A stretch of 64,000 nt of DNA from Sipunculus nudus. Lineage: Eukaryota > Annelida > Sipuncula > Golfingiida > Sipunculidae. Location of the stretch: contig CM049321.1 in the NCBI GenBank assembly GCA_026874595.1, positions 25,411,479-25,475,478 of the forward strand, written 5' to 3'. The stretch's first letter is position 1. Every line of letters begins with the position of its first letter. The notes under the pieces were generated by a model, which worked only from the letters and a program-made list of their open reading frames with translations, did no database searches and was not told the DNA's origin. This document shows, one piece after another, positions 23,189 to 35,715 of the stretch. Made by a program: the position numbers and the translations under genes.

Positions 23189-24204
23189 TATGTGTGTGTC
23201 CGTGTTTAACCGTGATTAATTGTGCATACGATTACTTGATCAATATGTCAATAATCCATCAAAAATAGTTATGTTTTGTGGAGTGCAATCTCTCTACCAA
23301 AGGTTATAAACATTTTCTTAAAATGCTGGGCACATTTATGCTAATTTATAAGGGAGGGGTCAGTATAAAAGTAAAATATTGATAGACACAGACAATTAAG
23401 GAGCCAACAACATGATAGTCGCCGTAATCTTTCAAATCGAAATTTGTATCATCGCTCCCTTGCAGCGTCTGTCAGTATTATACACTCGTATATAGAGAGC
23501 GCTATTAAGGTGGCCCAGTTATAAATATATTTTCCAAGAATTATATGACGCAAGCCAAGGAAGGAGCGGGAAATGCTCATTAACTCCATGAGTAATCTAT
23601 AAATCACTGCTGTTATTTACTGCGGGTAAATTTAAATCGCAGTTTTCAAGATTTCACCAGCAGATCAACAAGTTTGTTCAGTAACTACGTGTTTAACATT
23701 ATTTAGTGCACCCATGCCGTCTTAGTAAATAATGGATGCATTATATAACAATCGCACCTGGTGTTTTATAACCACATAACACACAGGGCTCGGAATTAAA
23801 GGAATTTTCCAACTTGATATGGGAACTAGCAAGGATGAAAATTTTCCAGCCTTCCAAGAATTTTTACCGGACCTTATTTTTTTAGTTTTCCTTCATTTCT
23901 ATTTCTTGTAATATATTCATACTTTTTACGTCATATATGTTTAACACTGCTTTGTACTAAGTTTGCTATTCATATTACCAGTTCAGAATATTATTCTTAC
24001 AATGTTGATGCAGACATGGCATACATTTTAATGCAGATGGAAACGAGCATACCTAACTTTCTTTAAACGTATCCCCGTAAAACCTTTCACATCACCAGTC
24101 ATGTTGGTATATACTGGCGGCCTGATTAATTTGGGGGTTGCATGCGGGGCATGACGTAGAAATGACATTTATCAGGGGTTTCTTACTGGATACAGACTTT
24201 GAAT
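23189..24204. other. Spacer inside duplication arm B
   Basis: About 23480-23790 is a diverged relative of the GA/TA-headed repeat at 16919 and 17895 ('ataaccacataacacac' end). The rest is unremarkable. No gene is seen. Confidence 0.55.
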
Positions 24205-26590
24205 ATATTAAGTGATGGCGTCACACCAGCGTTCATATAATAATACGTTTCAGTTCCACAATAATATTCAACAGCCGAATAACTGCGGAATAAAAGTACT
24301 TACTGATCGGCGCAGTGTCAACCGCCAGTGAATGGGAAATACAATTATTTTTAAAACGTTCAGTTCTTTTTTGAGGAAGCAGTCTTTATAAGCTGCAGTA
24401 TAAATTAGAATTTAGAACAGGTTTATTGCGAAAACCGCACAAAAAAGTTGAACAGTAAGACACTGATTTTTCACCGGCCGGTTGTGTTGGGTGGGGGGCT
24501 AGAGGGGTAGGTTTTAATAAGCATAAGCGGAGCTTAGTAGCCTTCAGCTTTCCATCACTATAGAGAAACACTTACCAAGGACTGACAATATGTTTTGACA
24601 TGTCAATAATAATCATTCTAAATTCAGACGGATCTTTTGGCTGTTCTGTATAAAACTTAGTTTAGATGATGGCGTATATCACCCATGGGAGAAATCCGAC
24701 AGCAAATCACGGCGTGAGAAGGACGAATAGCCTGCATAATTTTGTTCGTGCAAACTGAATTGAGCCCATATATACCTGAATAAAATGTAATTGCAATAAA
24801 AACTTCATTTAAGTTTCAGAAGAGAGGTTTTATTCGATACAGTAAAGTCCCGCTAATACGACCACGTGCGGGGCCAGTCAAAGAGGTCTCATTCGCGGAA
24901 TGCTCATAGTGATCAACCAAACTCTCAACCGGGTGATAATATTAGTACCTTGGAATAATACTGCATGTTGTAATTATGTCTCCTCTTACATAAGGGGGGG
25001 GGGGGAGATAGTGGTCTGTCGTCGGCGTCATCGTCGTCTGTGTCATTTCTTGTAAACGCGGTAAATTTTGAACGACTCAACATTTTTTCATGAAATTTGA
25101 AATTTGGATTTTTTTTCTGCCAAAATCTCGGACGTGTTTCAAAACTGGCAACATTGAACTTCATCGTCAAGGTAAAATTAGCCGACATGTTAATTTTTTT
25201 GTGATCCCCATAACTTTTGAATTATCGCATATTTGTTCCTCAAATTTTAAACAGTAATTGTTTCAACCAATTTCAATGAAGAGTTCGAAAACTTGTGACC
25301 TTGGAATGAATCTTCAAGGTCAAATCAGTTGGAATAGTAATTATTTGTGAACGCTATAACTTTTGCACCACTCGGTATATTTTCATGAAATTCGATTTGT
25401 GAAATGATCTGACTAAAATCTATGAAAAATTCCCACAACCGGTGACCTTGACCTTCATCTTAAAGGTCAAAACAGAAAATTTAGGAAATATTATGTTTAC
25501 ACTTTTACTTTTAAACCATTCAATATATTTTCATTAAATTTGAAATGTGAAATGTTCTGGAAAAAAATCTTGGAAGTGTTCTGAAACAGCTGTACGTGAC
25601 CCTCATCTTGAAAAAAGATCCCCCTCTCCCCTCAAAATCGGGGATACCAATAAAGAGGGGAGACATATATCTGTTTTTGCATTGTAAACACAACCTAATT
25701 CTAGTTTGATTTTCGTTGAGTGTAAAACGGAATATTAAGTGTTCAGAAACGGAACGATTTAACATTGCATTGAGTATAAAATTCACTATAGATGGGGAAA
25801 TAAGTCTATCATGGACTGTTTTAGGCAAATTTACTAGGAAAATTAATTTATTGCTTTAATTGACCTGCACACATTATTCCCGGCTGATAATTTTCGAAGT
25901 CCCAAAACATTTCCTGTCTGTCATGTATTAAATTCGCCGTTTAACTAAAACTGTTACAATCTCAATTTTCGGATAGTTGAACTGAATTTTTTAGAGGGAA
26001 GCTCCATTTTCGGCTAATCGATACCCCCTGCCGGTGAAGTCGTTAATTACCGATAATCGCACCGGTTTTTGTTTCACAGCTCCACATTTGATAAAACGCT
26101 TTCTAGGGCGGCTATATATCTGGACGTCACACCTGCTTGCTAAATTAATTTTAACCTGCGTGAAGCGAAGGTTATTGTTTTTCACTTGATTCTGTGTGTG
26201 TGTGCGTGCGTGTGTGCGTGTCTGCATCCACATGATATCTGAAGACCTTATTACGGCTATTATTAATATTTATCATACATGTTGTTATTGTGTTTAATTT
26301 TGGTGTAAATCCAAGTGTAAATAGCCCGAGGATGTTGTTCATTATGTTTTAAGAGATTCTCTCTTGCTGTGATCGGCAACTCAGAAATCCATAACTGATT
26401 TTTGTTCTTCTTCCTGGATAGACTCAATTAAACATATTTAATACAGAATAAGCAAGCCTATGTTATTTAACATTACAAACGGGTACTTAGTATATGTACT
26501 TTAACATATAGACGTTGGCTTAAAGTAACAAACCCATATTTAAAGCTCAATTTGTGTTTTACTTGTGCTTATCAACTGTTCACGTGATGT
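24205..26590. repeat. Local duplication, arm B parts 2 and 3 (partner 1645-2925)
   Basis: The match to arm A runs from 'gtgatggcgtcacaccagcg' through 'aactgcggaataaaagtact', 'tcatggactgttttagg' and 'gttttacttgtgctt'. It is interrupted by the element at 24976-25668. Confidence 0.8.
24976..25668. mobile_element. Short TIR element inserted in arm B
   Basis: Its ends are 'tatgtctcctctt' and 'aagaggggagacata', inverted. Next to each end are G- or C-rich tracts. The interior is a degenerate tandem repeat of about 170 bp with recurring 'ttcatcttaaaggtcaaa.cag' words, and it has no transposase frame. Arm A shows the unoccupied site near 2195-2225. Similar interior words occur at 63560-64000. Confidence 0.7.
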
Positions 26591-27174
26591 GTGTTTTATC
26601 GCTGTTGCTTTTATTTGCTAATTAGTGTTAACTTGATGCATTAGAGGATTTTTTTCTCTCGGCTGGTGACTTGTTCATATTCAATATTTATTTTCTGTTT
26701 AAACCAGCTAATGACAGAGTGGATTGTTTCTACACTTGCCCATATCGATCTTAAAGTAACAGTTCAATCCTTTGTCGAACATTAACATGGAAAATGAACA
26801 AAGGGAATATCACTAGAGTTTATACATTCAACTGACAAAATTAACAAATGTTTATTCCCATTGCAAGTTTTATCATTTCAATCCGGATGGAACCTCTTCC
26901 TCTGGCACTAGAGATAGCCTTATTGCTTTGGCTATTTATAGCTCTTAATAATTTTAACTAACAAGTACGATCTTTCTTTGTTGACTTAGCTGACCCGAAC
27001 ACTTAGTGTCTGTAATCGCCAACAGATTTACCCAGTGCGTTGGAAAAATCTTAAGCTACACCCCTTTCAGGTTATCCCCTTAATCTGAAATCGGTATCAT
27101 ATTATCTCCTGGGATAGCGTGAACCTTATTTCCAGTCAAATTCAGTAAAACTGTAGTGACAAAATACTAACAGG

Positions 27175-27176
<2 letters not shown>
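26591..27176. other. No feature recognised
   Basis: AT-rich sequence with no open frame, repeat or motif that I can support. Confidence 0.5.
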
Positions 27177-27217
<41 letters not shown>

Positions 27218-27253
27218 AAAATGATGATAATAATAATAATTATAATAATGATG

Positions 27254-27306
<53 letters not shown>

Positions 27307-27338
27307 CATTATTATAATTATTATTATTATCATCATTT

Positions 27339-27391
<53 letters not shown>

Positions 27392-27450
27392 TTATTATTA
27401 TTACTCATTATTATTATTAATATTATTATTTTTATTATATTATCATAAGA
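27177..27450. repeat. Long (ATT)n/(ATA)n microsatellite
   Basis: About 270 bp of TTA/ATA triplets switch strand sense several times (TTA to ATA and back), so parts can fold back on one another. It generates long Ile/Tyr/Asn open frames that are not genes. Confidence 0.95.
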
Positions 27451-28663
27451 AGTAGTTGTGGTTGTAGTGGTGGTAGTAGCAGTAATTATTTTTGCTGAGG
27501 AGTTATTTTTATGTTTAAAATAAATATCTAAATAAATATATTCATTAAAACATTGTGGATGGGACCTGAAATCGCAGAGGGCGGGGGTAGGAACTGATTG
27601 ATTACAAGTTTCCCCCATGTTTATCTTAAAAATAATTCGATCAAACCTTAACCTCGTGAACCGAGCGAAATTTCATGATATCGGGGGGTGTAATTTGAAA
27701 AGGCCATATACACCGGGCCATGTGTCGCTATATAGGTCTCGCGTACCGACATGTTTTACCCATCAGGCCGTGTCCTTTAGTCGTCGCAGTGTGTGCCATT
27801 ATGGACGGGAAGTCCAACGTCTAATGGGATTTGCATTCCCCCTATATGTACCATTAAATGATCCTGATATTTAAACATATTGTCCTATAAACAGGAACAC
27901 CTGAGTAACAATGAGTTCATTTGGCGGCCTGTATACGTGTCACTGATACAGGAAATAAATACAATATGGACGGCGGCTGAGCGATAATAGACGAATTATA
28001 CAGGGTACATTACCAAGCTTATTTCCAGATTTATTAGAAGGCATCAGGAAATTCCTAGATTTATTTTTTTGAGTTGCTGTCTAAATGTGATGCAGTTTGT
28101 TTATAGTACTCTTCATATTAACTCACCTGAAGCATAATAAATATTTGAACATAATATTTGAATCAGAAGATCAATATTATTTAGACAGTTATGACTTACC
28201 ATCGGATTAGAAATGTTGTATACGTACATTTCAGACACACACATATATATATATGCAGAAAATATATCTCAATTCGTTTGAAACATAACACAATGTAATC
28301 TTGTTATCTTAGTACACTATTCTTCCAAATCATCAACGAATTTTAGTTTATTTACGAATAAATGGATCAGCAAAATGATAATCTAATTAAATTTTGGAGG
28401 CAATCTGGACGGAAGTGAGGATGCAAGCTTATTTTCGGTGTTTGTGTGTGTTTCAGTAAACATAGCGGAGAGAGCAGCGAAGACGTTTAAACTTCGAAAA
28501 TCATACATAATTTATTGTGGTTGCCTTTATCTCCACAAGGCTTTAAAATTCGCGATATTCGCGAATTGAAAACTGTCGGGAAAAAATAACATTAAAGAAT
28601 ATAACATCTCATCTGCTCAGGCAAAAGGACATATGCAGCTATAGCCTTATTGCTTCATCATTG
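27451..28663. other. No gene recognised
   Basis: An 85-codon plus frame at 27617-27874 has no family resemblance or splice context. The rest is AT-rich. Confidence 0.5.
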
Positions 28664-28833
28664 TTCCCCCAGGAGGGTATGTGTTCATCTCTGTTCGTGT
28701 GTTTGTATCTGTGCATTTGTTCATAACATAACTCACGCAGTCTTGCACGGAATCTCAGGAAATTTCCAGGGCATTCCGGGAATGAGCCAATTAAAAATCA
28801 ACTATATTTGGTGTGGATCCGGCACATAATAGT
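28664..28833 (+). repeat. Y-family repeat copy 4, 5' part
   Basis: It runs from 'cccccaggagggtatg' to 'ggatccggcacataatagt', where the solo LTR is inserted. The remainder continues at 29939. Confidence 0.8.
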
Positions 28834-29938
28834 TGTCACCAGAAATCGGTGACAATAAGTACGGTGTTTTGTATCATAGTTTAACGAAGTCTGTTCTCTA
28901 TTGATATTGACGTGAAGCGTCATCCTAAAGCGTTGACAGGTCTTGATTGTATATATATATATTGTGTATTCTTGTATGGAATCCCATCGGCTATCAGCTG
29001 ATTTATCCGTGTCACGCATCGTGTGTAATTATTACATTTTGGTATGTGGGTCGCCATGGTGACGCTAACAGTCAAACTAGGTCACATATATCCTTATATG
29101 GGACACTTGAGAAATAAGCCAATCAGAGAACCGGATCGCCGTATTGTGACGACGATTGTGACGTCAGAGTTCAGGGAGAGACGCTGGAAGCTGCCTTCAG
29201 TTGGGTCTTGAAGCTTGAGGTGGCAGCACGCACGAACGGGAGTAGGAACATTGAAACGCCAGAAACGGCATAGAAGCAAGCTTCTACATGAAGCAAGGAC
29301 CCAGCTCATAAGAACTCAGCCGTGCTGCCGACAGAGCTTCGTATTGGCGATAAATTGAAAGAGCGCTCATCACCTGCCGGCCTAGTTCAGCTGGACCTAG
29401 ATACATAACCGCCGTAAGCCGAGAAACCATTGCTACACGAGCAAGGTCAAGGACTCTAAGCTATACGTAAACAAAGACAAGCAAGATCAGTTGAAGATCG
29501 CTAAACTCAGAAAGACTAGATCTATATGGTACTAACCATACGCTAGATTCTACACTAAACAGTAACCAGAGATCTCTGAAGGAACTGGACTTTATGGGTT
29601 TTTTTATACAAACCACGGACTCGGTAAATATCCTGTATTTTTAATGTGAAGGACTGTCGCATTGACACATAAACGCACACACACTTACATCTACGTCTTT
29701 GTAAGTATTGTCTTGAATTATATTTGTGAATTTAACCTGATGTCTCATAGTTTCTATTGATCTGGGTGTATGATTGTCTGGTATTTTTATACACGTCCTT
29801 AAAAGAACCTGAAATGTCACCTGTAATGACCGGGATCTAATTTCTTGATTAATGAAATCAAGTGGCGAGCGTTAACCCATCCTATTGTTTTATAGGATAT
29901 ATCCGTTGTAAAGTTTTCACGTTAAGTTAGGGGTGACA
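28834..29938. mobile_element. Solo LTR, 1105 bp, with 5-bp target duplication
   Basis: The element begins TGTCACC and ends GGTGACA, giving inverted TG..CA termini. It is flanked by ATAGT at 28829-28833 and again at 29939-29943. It splits a Y-family repeat whose two halves rejoin exactly when one ATAGT and the insert are removed. A CCAAT-like motif ('ccaatcag', near 29117) and a TA-rich box are inside. No gag or pol sequence is present, so it is a solo LTR of a retrovirus-like or Ty3-type element. Its orientation is not certain. Confidence 0.85.
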
Positions 29939-30070
29939 ATAGTGGTTCAGGAACGTCATCAAGGACAATTCACTTAAGTACAATAATGAATGAACCTGGA
30001 TATATGTGCCGAAAAAGTGAAGCCCATATGGCACAGGTTTGTATTCCTTAGAATGCAAATTCCCAGTATA
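29939..30070 (+). repeat. Y-family repeat copy 4, 3' part
   Basis: It continues from 'atagtggttcaggaacgtca' to 'ggcacaggtttgtattcctt' and completes the copy begun at 28664. Confidence 0.8.
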
Positions 30071-32956
30071 AGCATACCTTAGCGACAAATATCCAAACTC
30101 AAAACATAGATGTCATTTAAAATAACATCTATTATACATTACCAATAAACAAATGTCTTTTTATCATCAATTGCCATTCCTTCCGTGATCCCTTGTGTCC
30201 TCGTTTAGGGTTTAGGGCATATAGGCAATCAGTATGTTAATGGGTACACCCTATGTTGATTACAATATTGTAAAGGATCGAAAAAATCGGAGGCTTCGCG
30301 AAATATTAGGAGACTTTCATCCGCGAAAGTCTGACCCCGCTAATATGAACCCAGCCAGAGACTTTCAACAAGTGGCAATGTCGCGGAGGTATGCGCTTCC
30401 TGGGTGCTGTATGGTTTTGTACTGAACTAATGTCCTTCGACTGGGACTTATGACACGTGAGATTAAGTGTTTAACACCAAAAGTAACACCAGAAATATGG
30501 AGTATCATCTAACAGTGTCGCTGCTCTTCACAAAGATTAGCACGATGGTGCATCGCTTGATCTTTGACTCCGTTGGCTCCATAGTCTCGATTAGGATCTC
30601 GTTCAATCATGTGTTCATGAGTAACCACCTGGGGTGACCTTGCTGTTTTTTGCTAGTTCGCTACGAATATTGGGTTCAGTAAAGAATACTAATTATTTCT
30701 TTTGATAAAATTAAATGATTATTGCAAACCCCCAATTTTAATGTTTTGAACGTGTGAGGTAAATTAATGTAAAACGTGTCATGCATGTGTAGACGTAGAG
30801 GCGAGTTGTTATTATTAGTAGTTGCAGTATTAATGAGGAAACTATATCATTTCAGCCACAAAAACTTTATTCCATAAAAAGCACATTTAAAGTTAATTAT
30901 ATATTGTGCTCCAAGGCAAATGTGGACTTATTACACAAACCACATACAGGCAGTGGTTGTATCGGCCTGGCGGGTGGTTTTACAGAACGTTTCTAATGAA
31001 AATATATGAATTTATTTTACAGATATTTCTGCTGGAGAGATAATTATGAAACAGACCATATTATAATGATTCATAAATTAGTAGCAGTTATTTTAAATGT
31101 ATTCACGATTGTGGTAACAATTCGAGTGTTAATACTAAATAAAACGTGTAAAACGTGCTAGTGCGATGCCCTTTTAACATACACTCTTTATCAAGGGCGT
31201 GTGCATGAACACGTGAAGCAGTGGTATCTCCAAGGTTGGTGGGGGGGGGGGGGGGCAGGGTATGACTCGCAGACATGCGAGGGGAAAATATATAAATATA
31301 TTTATACATTTTTTTATAGCTTGTGTTTAAAAAAATATATTACAATGAAGTATATATATATATTTAATAAGATATATATTTTTTAAATAAGATATTATGT
31401 TTCCAGCATAGGTTAATTCTAAACCAGGTTTAGATACATAATACTCAATAGTACACTCAAACATGGAATCAACGTCTATTATTCTTTTTGTTAATATATT
31501 TAATTTTCAATATGTATTAATATTATTCTCTGAATAGTAGGGGGATCATTACATAGACCATCCCGTTCGCTAAAAAGTGTGCGTGTGTGTCCGTGTGTGT
31601 GTGGGGGGGTATATAGCCCCTATATATTGACCCCTTTGACCTGGAGTAATGTTAGTCTTGCCGTATGTTACAGTATAATATGCACGTAACCATATCAACT
31701 ATGACATTTCTTTCCCGGGCAAGCAGTGTGTTTAAGTCTACTTAGTCTAACTCGAGAATATATGCTTTCTAGCCATAAAAAAAACCGCTACAGATCAAGT
31801 GATTATGCGTGCACGTTATATCAATTAAGCTTTCCTTTCCGAGCTCCGTATACAGTTTTCCAATTCAGCCTAATATACGCCCATTACCGCATGTGATACG
31901 GGGTTATTTATTGTTATAACTATTAACGTACACCATGCAGGCAACCAAACTCTGGGGTCAATCTGCTGGTGCGAGCTGAACCACTGTTTTAGGCATTTAG
32001 TGATTCCGAGAAGTAGATAAGCAGGGACCGTTAAAGCCAAATGCGCGCTCTGTAGTGAGTGAACGTTACGAGATCAGATGCAATAACTCATTTTAGGATA
32101 TTTGACAGACTCACAGTCGTACAACACTTTCACAAAGGTAGGCGCATGGCATATTATTTTTTTTACTGTATAAATTAAAGAAAAATATTTCTTGTCCAAT
32201 TGTTTTATTATACATCATATTTACCCATCTACATAAATATTAGAAAATGAAGTGTAAATATAAATCATTATAAGTTTCAAATATGTCTAACTGCTGCAAA
32301 CTTGTCTGTTTTCAAAATATCTTAATGGTGGATTATATTAGCCACCCGGGGTTTGTTCAGAATTATTTAAAATTTTATGTTTAAGGTTTGTAGTGTGGAA
32401 GACTCCGTGAAGTGTATTCTAATATGACAGCTTAAATTGAAGGGTGTGAGGTATATTATAATAAAAGTGACATAAGAAAAGAAAATGAACCAGTTCAGGC
32501 TAATGTAGGATCATTCCGTCGGACAGGGCACAACGTGTAAACTGTACCAGAAAAACGTTCGAAAGAGAAAACAAAGGGCTCGGGTTCGAATAAACCGTGA
32601 CAACCCGACGCAGTAAGCAATCGGATAATTAGGTGCCGCTGGTAAGCCTGCTTGAGTCGTGATAAAGTAATATCGAGGAAAGTATCGCAGTGGTCTTGCA
32701 TCAGATTGGATTCATTTTGAGGTAAACGGCCCATAATCTCAATATTATGCTAAGAATGATAAATTAATACAATAGTACACATGGGAGCTCACAACCCAAA
32801 CTGAAACACCGTCTCAATGGAAACGGGTCATTTCCTGAATCGCCTGCACGCTGCCTGCGTTCTGTAACACGTGCGAGCCATGCTTGTGTTCATGCGGTCA
32901 TAAATTCCACAAACATGCCGATGGATTTACCAATGTGCTGGGTTAAAACGGAAATT
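30071..32956. other. Gene-free stretch, nothing recognised
   Basis: Scattered features only: a G-tract at 31238-31255, TA-rich patches near 31280-31385, and a GT-rich tract near 31577-31610. Short frames (30234-30425, 32495-32734) show no motif. Confidence 0.5.
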
Positions 32957-33585
32957 TTTTTACTCATGTTTGGTATAATAAGGAAGTAAAAAAAATGCTA
33001 ACGATTGGTCTGGTTTATGTTGATTGACAGTGTTCCTGTAGGGCATAATGCGTTGTCAGAAATGACGCAAATAATTGCATCTTCATAAGGCCTTATAGCA
33101 CTGAAAACATAGGGTTGTCAAATCGACAACTTTAAGGTTGCCAAAAGGGTGTATCTAAAACAACAACCCAGGTAGTCCAAGTATCAATTTGACAGCCCTC
33201 TAGGGTTGTCAAAAGGATTGTCAAATGTTTGCTGTGACAACCTATGGTTTTTCATGGACCTGTCAGGTTCATCCGTATTCCCTCTCTCTGTCTCTCTGTC
33301 TCTCTGTTTCTCTCTCTCTCTCTCTCTCTCTTTTCCTCAATCTCTCTCTCTCTATATATATATAAATATATACATATATATACACACATGTATATATATT
33401 TACATATATATATTCATGTATATATATAATAATACTTTTTCTCCTCATGTTTGGGATTACAAGAAAGTAAAAAAAATTCTAACGATTTGTCTGTTTTATG
33501 TTGATTGACAGTGTACCTGTAGGGCATGAAGCATTGTCAGAAATGACGAAAATATTTGCACCTTCATAAGGCCTTTTAATGCGTT
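32957..33585. repeat. Direct repeats of about 145 bp flanking a TTGTCAAA-rich segment
   Basis: 32957-33103 ('tgttgattgacagtgt', 'tgtagggcat', 'cttcataaggcctt') recurs at 33436-33580 in the same orientation. Between them, 33110-33240 contains several copies of 'gggttgtcaaa' and its complement, followed by (CT)n and (TA)n. It resembles an LTR-like or tandem duplication arrangement, but it is far too short for coding. Confidence 0.75.
33284..33428. repeat. (CT)n followed by (TA)n
   Basis: A pyrimidine microsatellite, then TA-rich sequence. Confidence 0.95.
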
Positions 33586-34569
33586 CCTCACATGTAAAGG
33601 CACTCTGGCGCAAGTAATCTGGTCGTAATGCAAGAGGGTCGATATGACACCAGGGTTCGAATGAAAATGCATTTCCTTTTCATTTGAAATAGTCGTATTT
33701 GCATTTACATTCAAATCCAAAGCTATACAAGAAACTCTGTTATTAAATTTGATTAGAAATGCAATGTTGGAAAAATATATCTTCAGAGGCAAGTGCAGTT
33801 CGAAATGGTTAATAATATTGAAAATTAGAATGATGAAAACAAAATAAATACCTTGACTGGTAGACCAATTCAATATACTAGATTATTCATGACATTATAC
33901 ACGTACAACGTAAATTGATATCAGGTGACCAAGCATGGTTCACATTCAAGTGGGATTTTAAGAGAGACAACATTAATATGACAATTTTATTGCTTTTCCT
34001 TCTGGTTTTTATAACAGTCTTACATTTGCTTTTGAAATCGATTAATATGACACTTCACTTTTTATTTGCTTGAACTAAATCGTTTTCCATATGTATACAC
34101 CCACCCACACTCACACACACATATATATTTATATACTAGGGGTACGCGATATCTTCGAATCATTATATATACATATTCAATCAGACGGTCTGACCTGATG
34201 AGTGCTATATGATGCACGAAACTGCGTAGTAGTAAAAATGCCTGACAAAATTTGTTTCCTTTATATGTGTAAAGTTTTACGAATTATACTTAAAATATTG
34301 AACGGGGAATTCAGTCTAACTTGTAAATTACCCTTAAAGGTCAGGTTAATGGCCGCGTTGTTGACACTTATAACAAAACGTTAAGTTTTAATGCTTTTCT
34401 TTTTTTGTGTCCCGTATTTCTTACAACTCTGACAGAATAAGAATATACTTCATCATTATAATATTCCCTTGTATTAGCATTAATCGCCTGCGATCGATTA
34501 TGCAAAAAGAGCAATCGATTTAATCAATTATGAAAGAAATAATTAAATTGATTGGCACACCACTACTAA
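33586..34569. other. No gene recognised
   Basis: An 'atttgcatttacattcaaat' patch (near 33700) resembles the ATGCAAAT-dense elements at 36152 and 47110. Nothing else can be supported. Confidence 0.5.
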
Positions 34570-34573
34570 ATAT

Positions 34574-34603
<30 letters not shown>

Positions 34604-34606
<3 letters not shown>

Positions 34607-34666
34607 GATGGAAAGGGTATACAAAGAAAAGTGGTCCACTTTTCTGTGTATACCCTTTCCATCTAT
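34604..34666. repeat. 63-nt near-perfect palindrome (31-bp arms, 1-nt centre)
   Basis: 'atagatggaaagggtataca' and the following 11 bases pair with the complementary arm ending at 34666. The only mismatch is 34624 against 34646, and the centre is T34635. It abuts (TA)n on the left, and another TA tract starts about 35 bases to the right. Confidence 0.9.
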
Positions 34667-34699
34667 TAAATAATGAACCAGCATGGCTACTCATACATC

Positions 34700-34703
34700 T
34701 ATA

Positions 34704-34767
<64 letters not shown>
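34700..34767. repeat. (TA)n microsatellite
   Basis: A nearly pure TA run downstream of the palindrome. Confidence 0.95.
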
Positions 34768-34770
<3 letters not shown>

Positions 34771-35715
34771 ACAATTTACTCTGAGGAGCGTTTACCGTTA
34801 GCCACCAAATACTTCAAAGCCTGATAACCAATCAAATCTTTAAAATTTTGATGACGTCAGAAGACGACCGCAAACGGTGTGTTGTTTATTTCTATGCATA
34901 AGTGTCGAGGGCTGGTTTATAAATGTGTTTACTACACTTTTTGTATATTCGTATACTATTGTTACAGCTATGGTAAAAGGATTAATGGTGATTAGCCTGT
35001 ACAAGTTTAATTCTTTGAACAAGGCTGTTGTGGATCCATATGCTCGAGCAATGTTTTAATGTTATTTTAATAGACTCTAAAACGAGGCGTTGGTTAGAAA
35101 AACCAAAAAAGAATTGTACACAAAACGTACTCAGCCGACAAACCAGGCCTTTAGAAAGTAAAGCGATATTCAGAGGATTTATGTATTTATTATAAATATT
35201 TTATAAGGAACTATCATCCAGTTTAATGCTGGGGGGATTGTTACAAATGCTTATATAAATATATATGAGTTATACATATTACATACATTAAACATGTTAA
35301 GAGAATGCAGTCAGAGATATCGACGAAAATGTGAATATATACTAAGACATAACGGAACTTATTAAAAATTGAGTCTTACAAGGCCCTTAACACGGTACAC
35401 GGATTTCAGCCAAACTTGATAAAGAAATAAATCCTGTGAAAAAAAAATCTTATCTAAAACATATACACATTCAAATTAAGGCTTCACATACATTTCACCT
35501 ATCAACAAATTAAGAACACTTTCAATTTTGGTGTCAGAAAGTCAAAAGTAAAGTGCACAGGTGAAAGTGACTGATTGCATTGATCGAATTTTCCTAATTT
35601 CTTAAAGATTTTTCTTTGGTGGAGGTAACCGCCGCCATTTTTATGCTCTCTAATCTAATTTTTAACCTATGTATGTAAATCTGCATGTTCCATTTCGATT
35701 TGAAACTACATTACA
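34768..35715. other. No gene recognised
   Basis: Only short overlapping frames on both strands, with no motif. Confidence 0.5.

Noticed and set aside
24842-24866. 'cagtaaagtcccgctaatac' resembling a pogo/Tigger terminal repeat
   Set aside because: No inverted partner was found nearby, and part of the surrounding sequence aligns with arm A.
27142-27618. 158-codon minus frame rich in Ile and Tyr
   Set aside because: It is a translation of the (ATT)n microsatellite.
30207-30222. Two TTTAGGG units suggesting telomere-like sequence
   Set aside because: Only two units, of the plant-type heptamer, in an animal-like window. This is chance.
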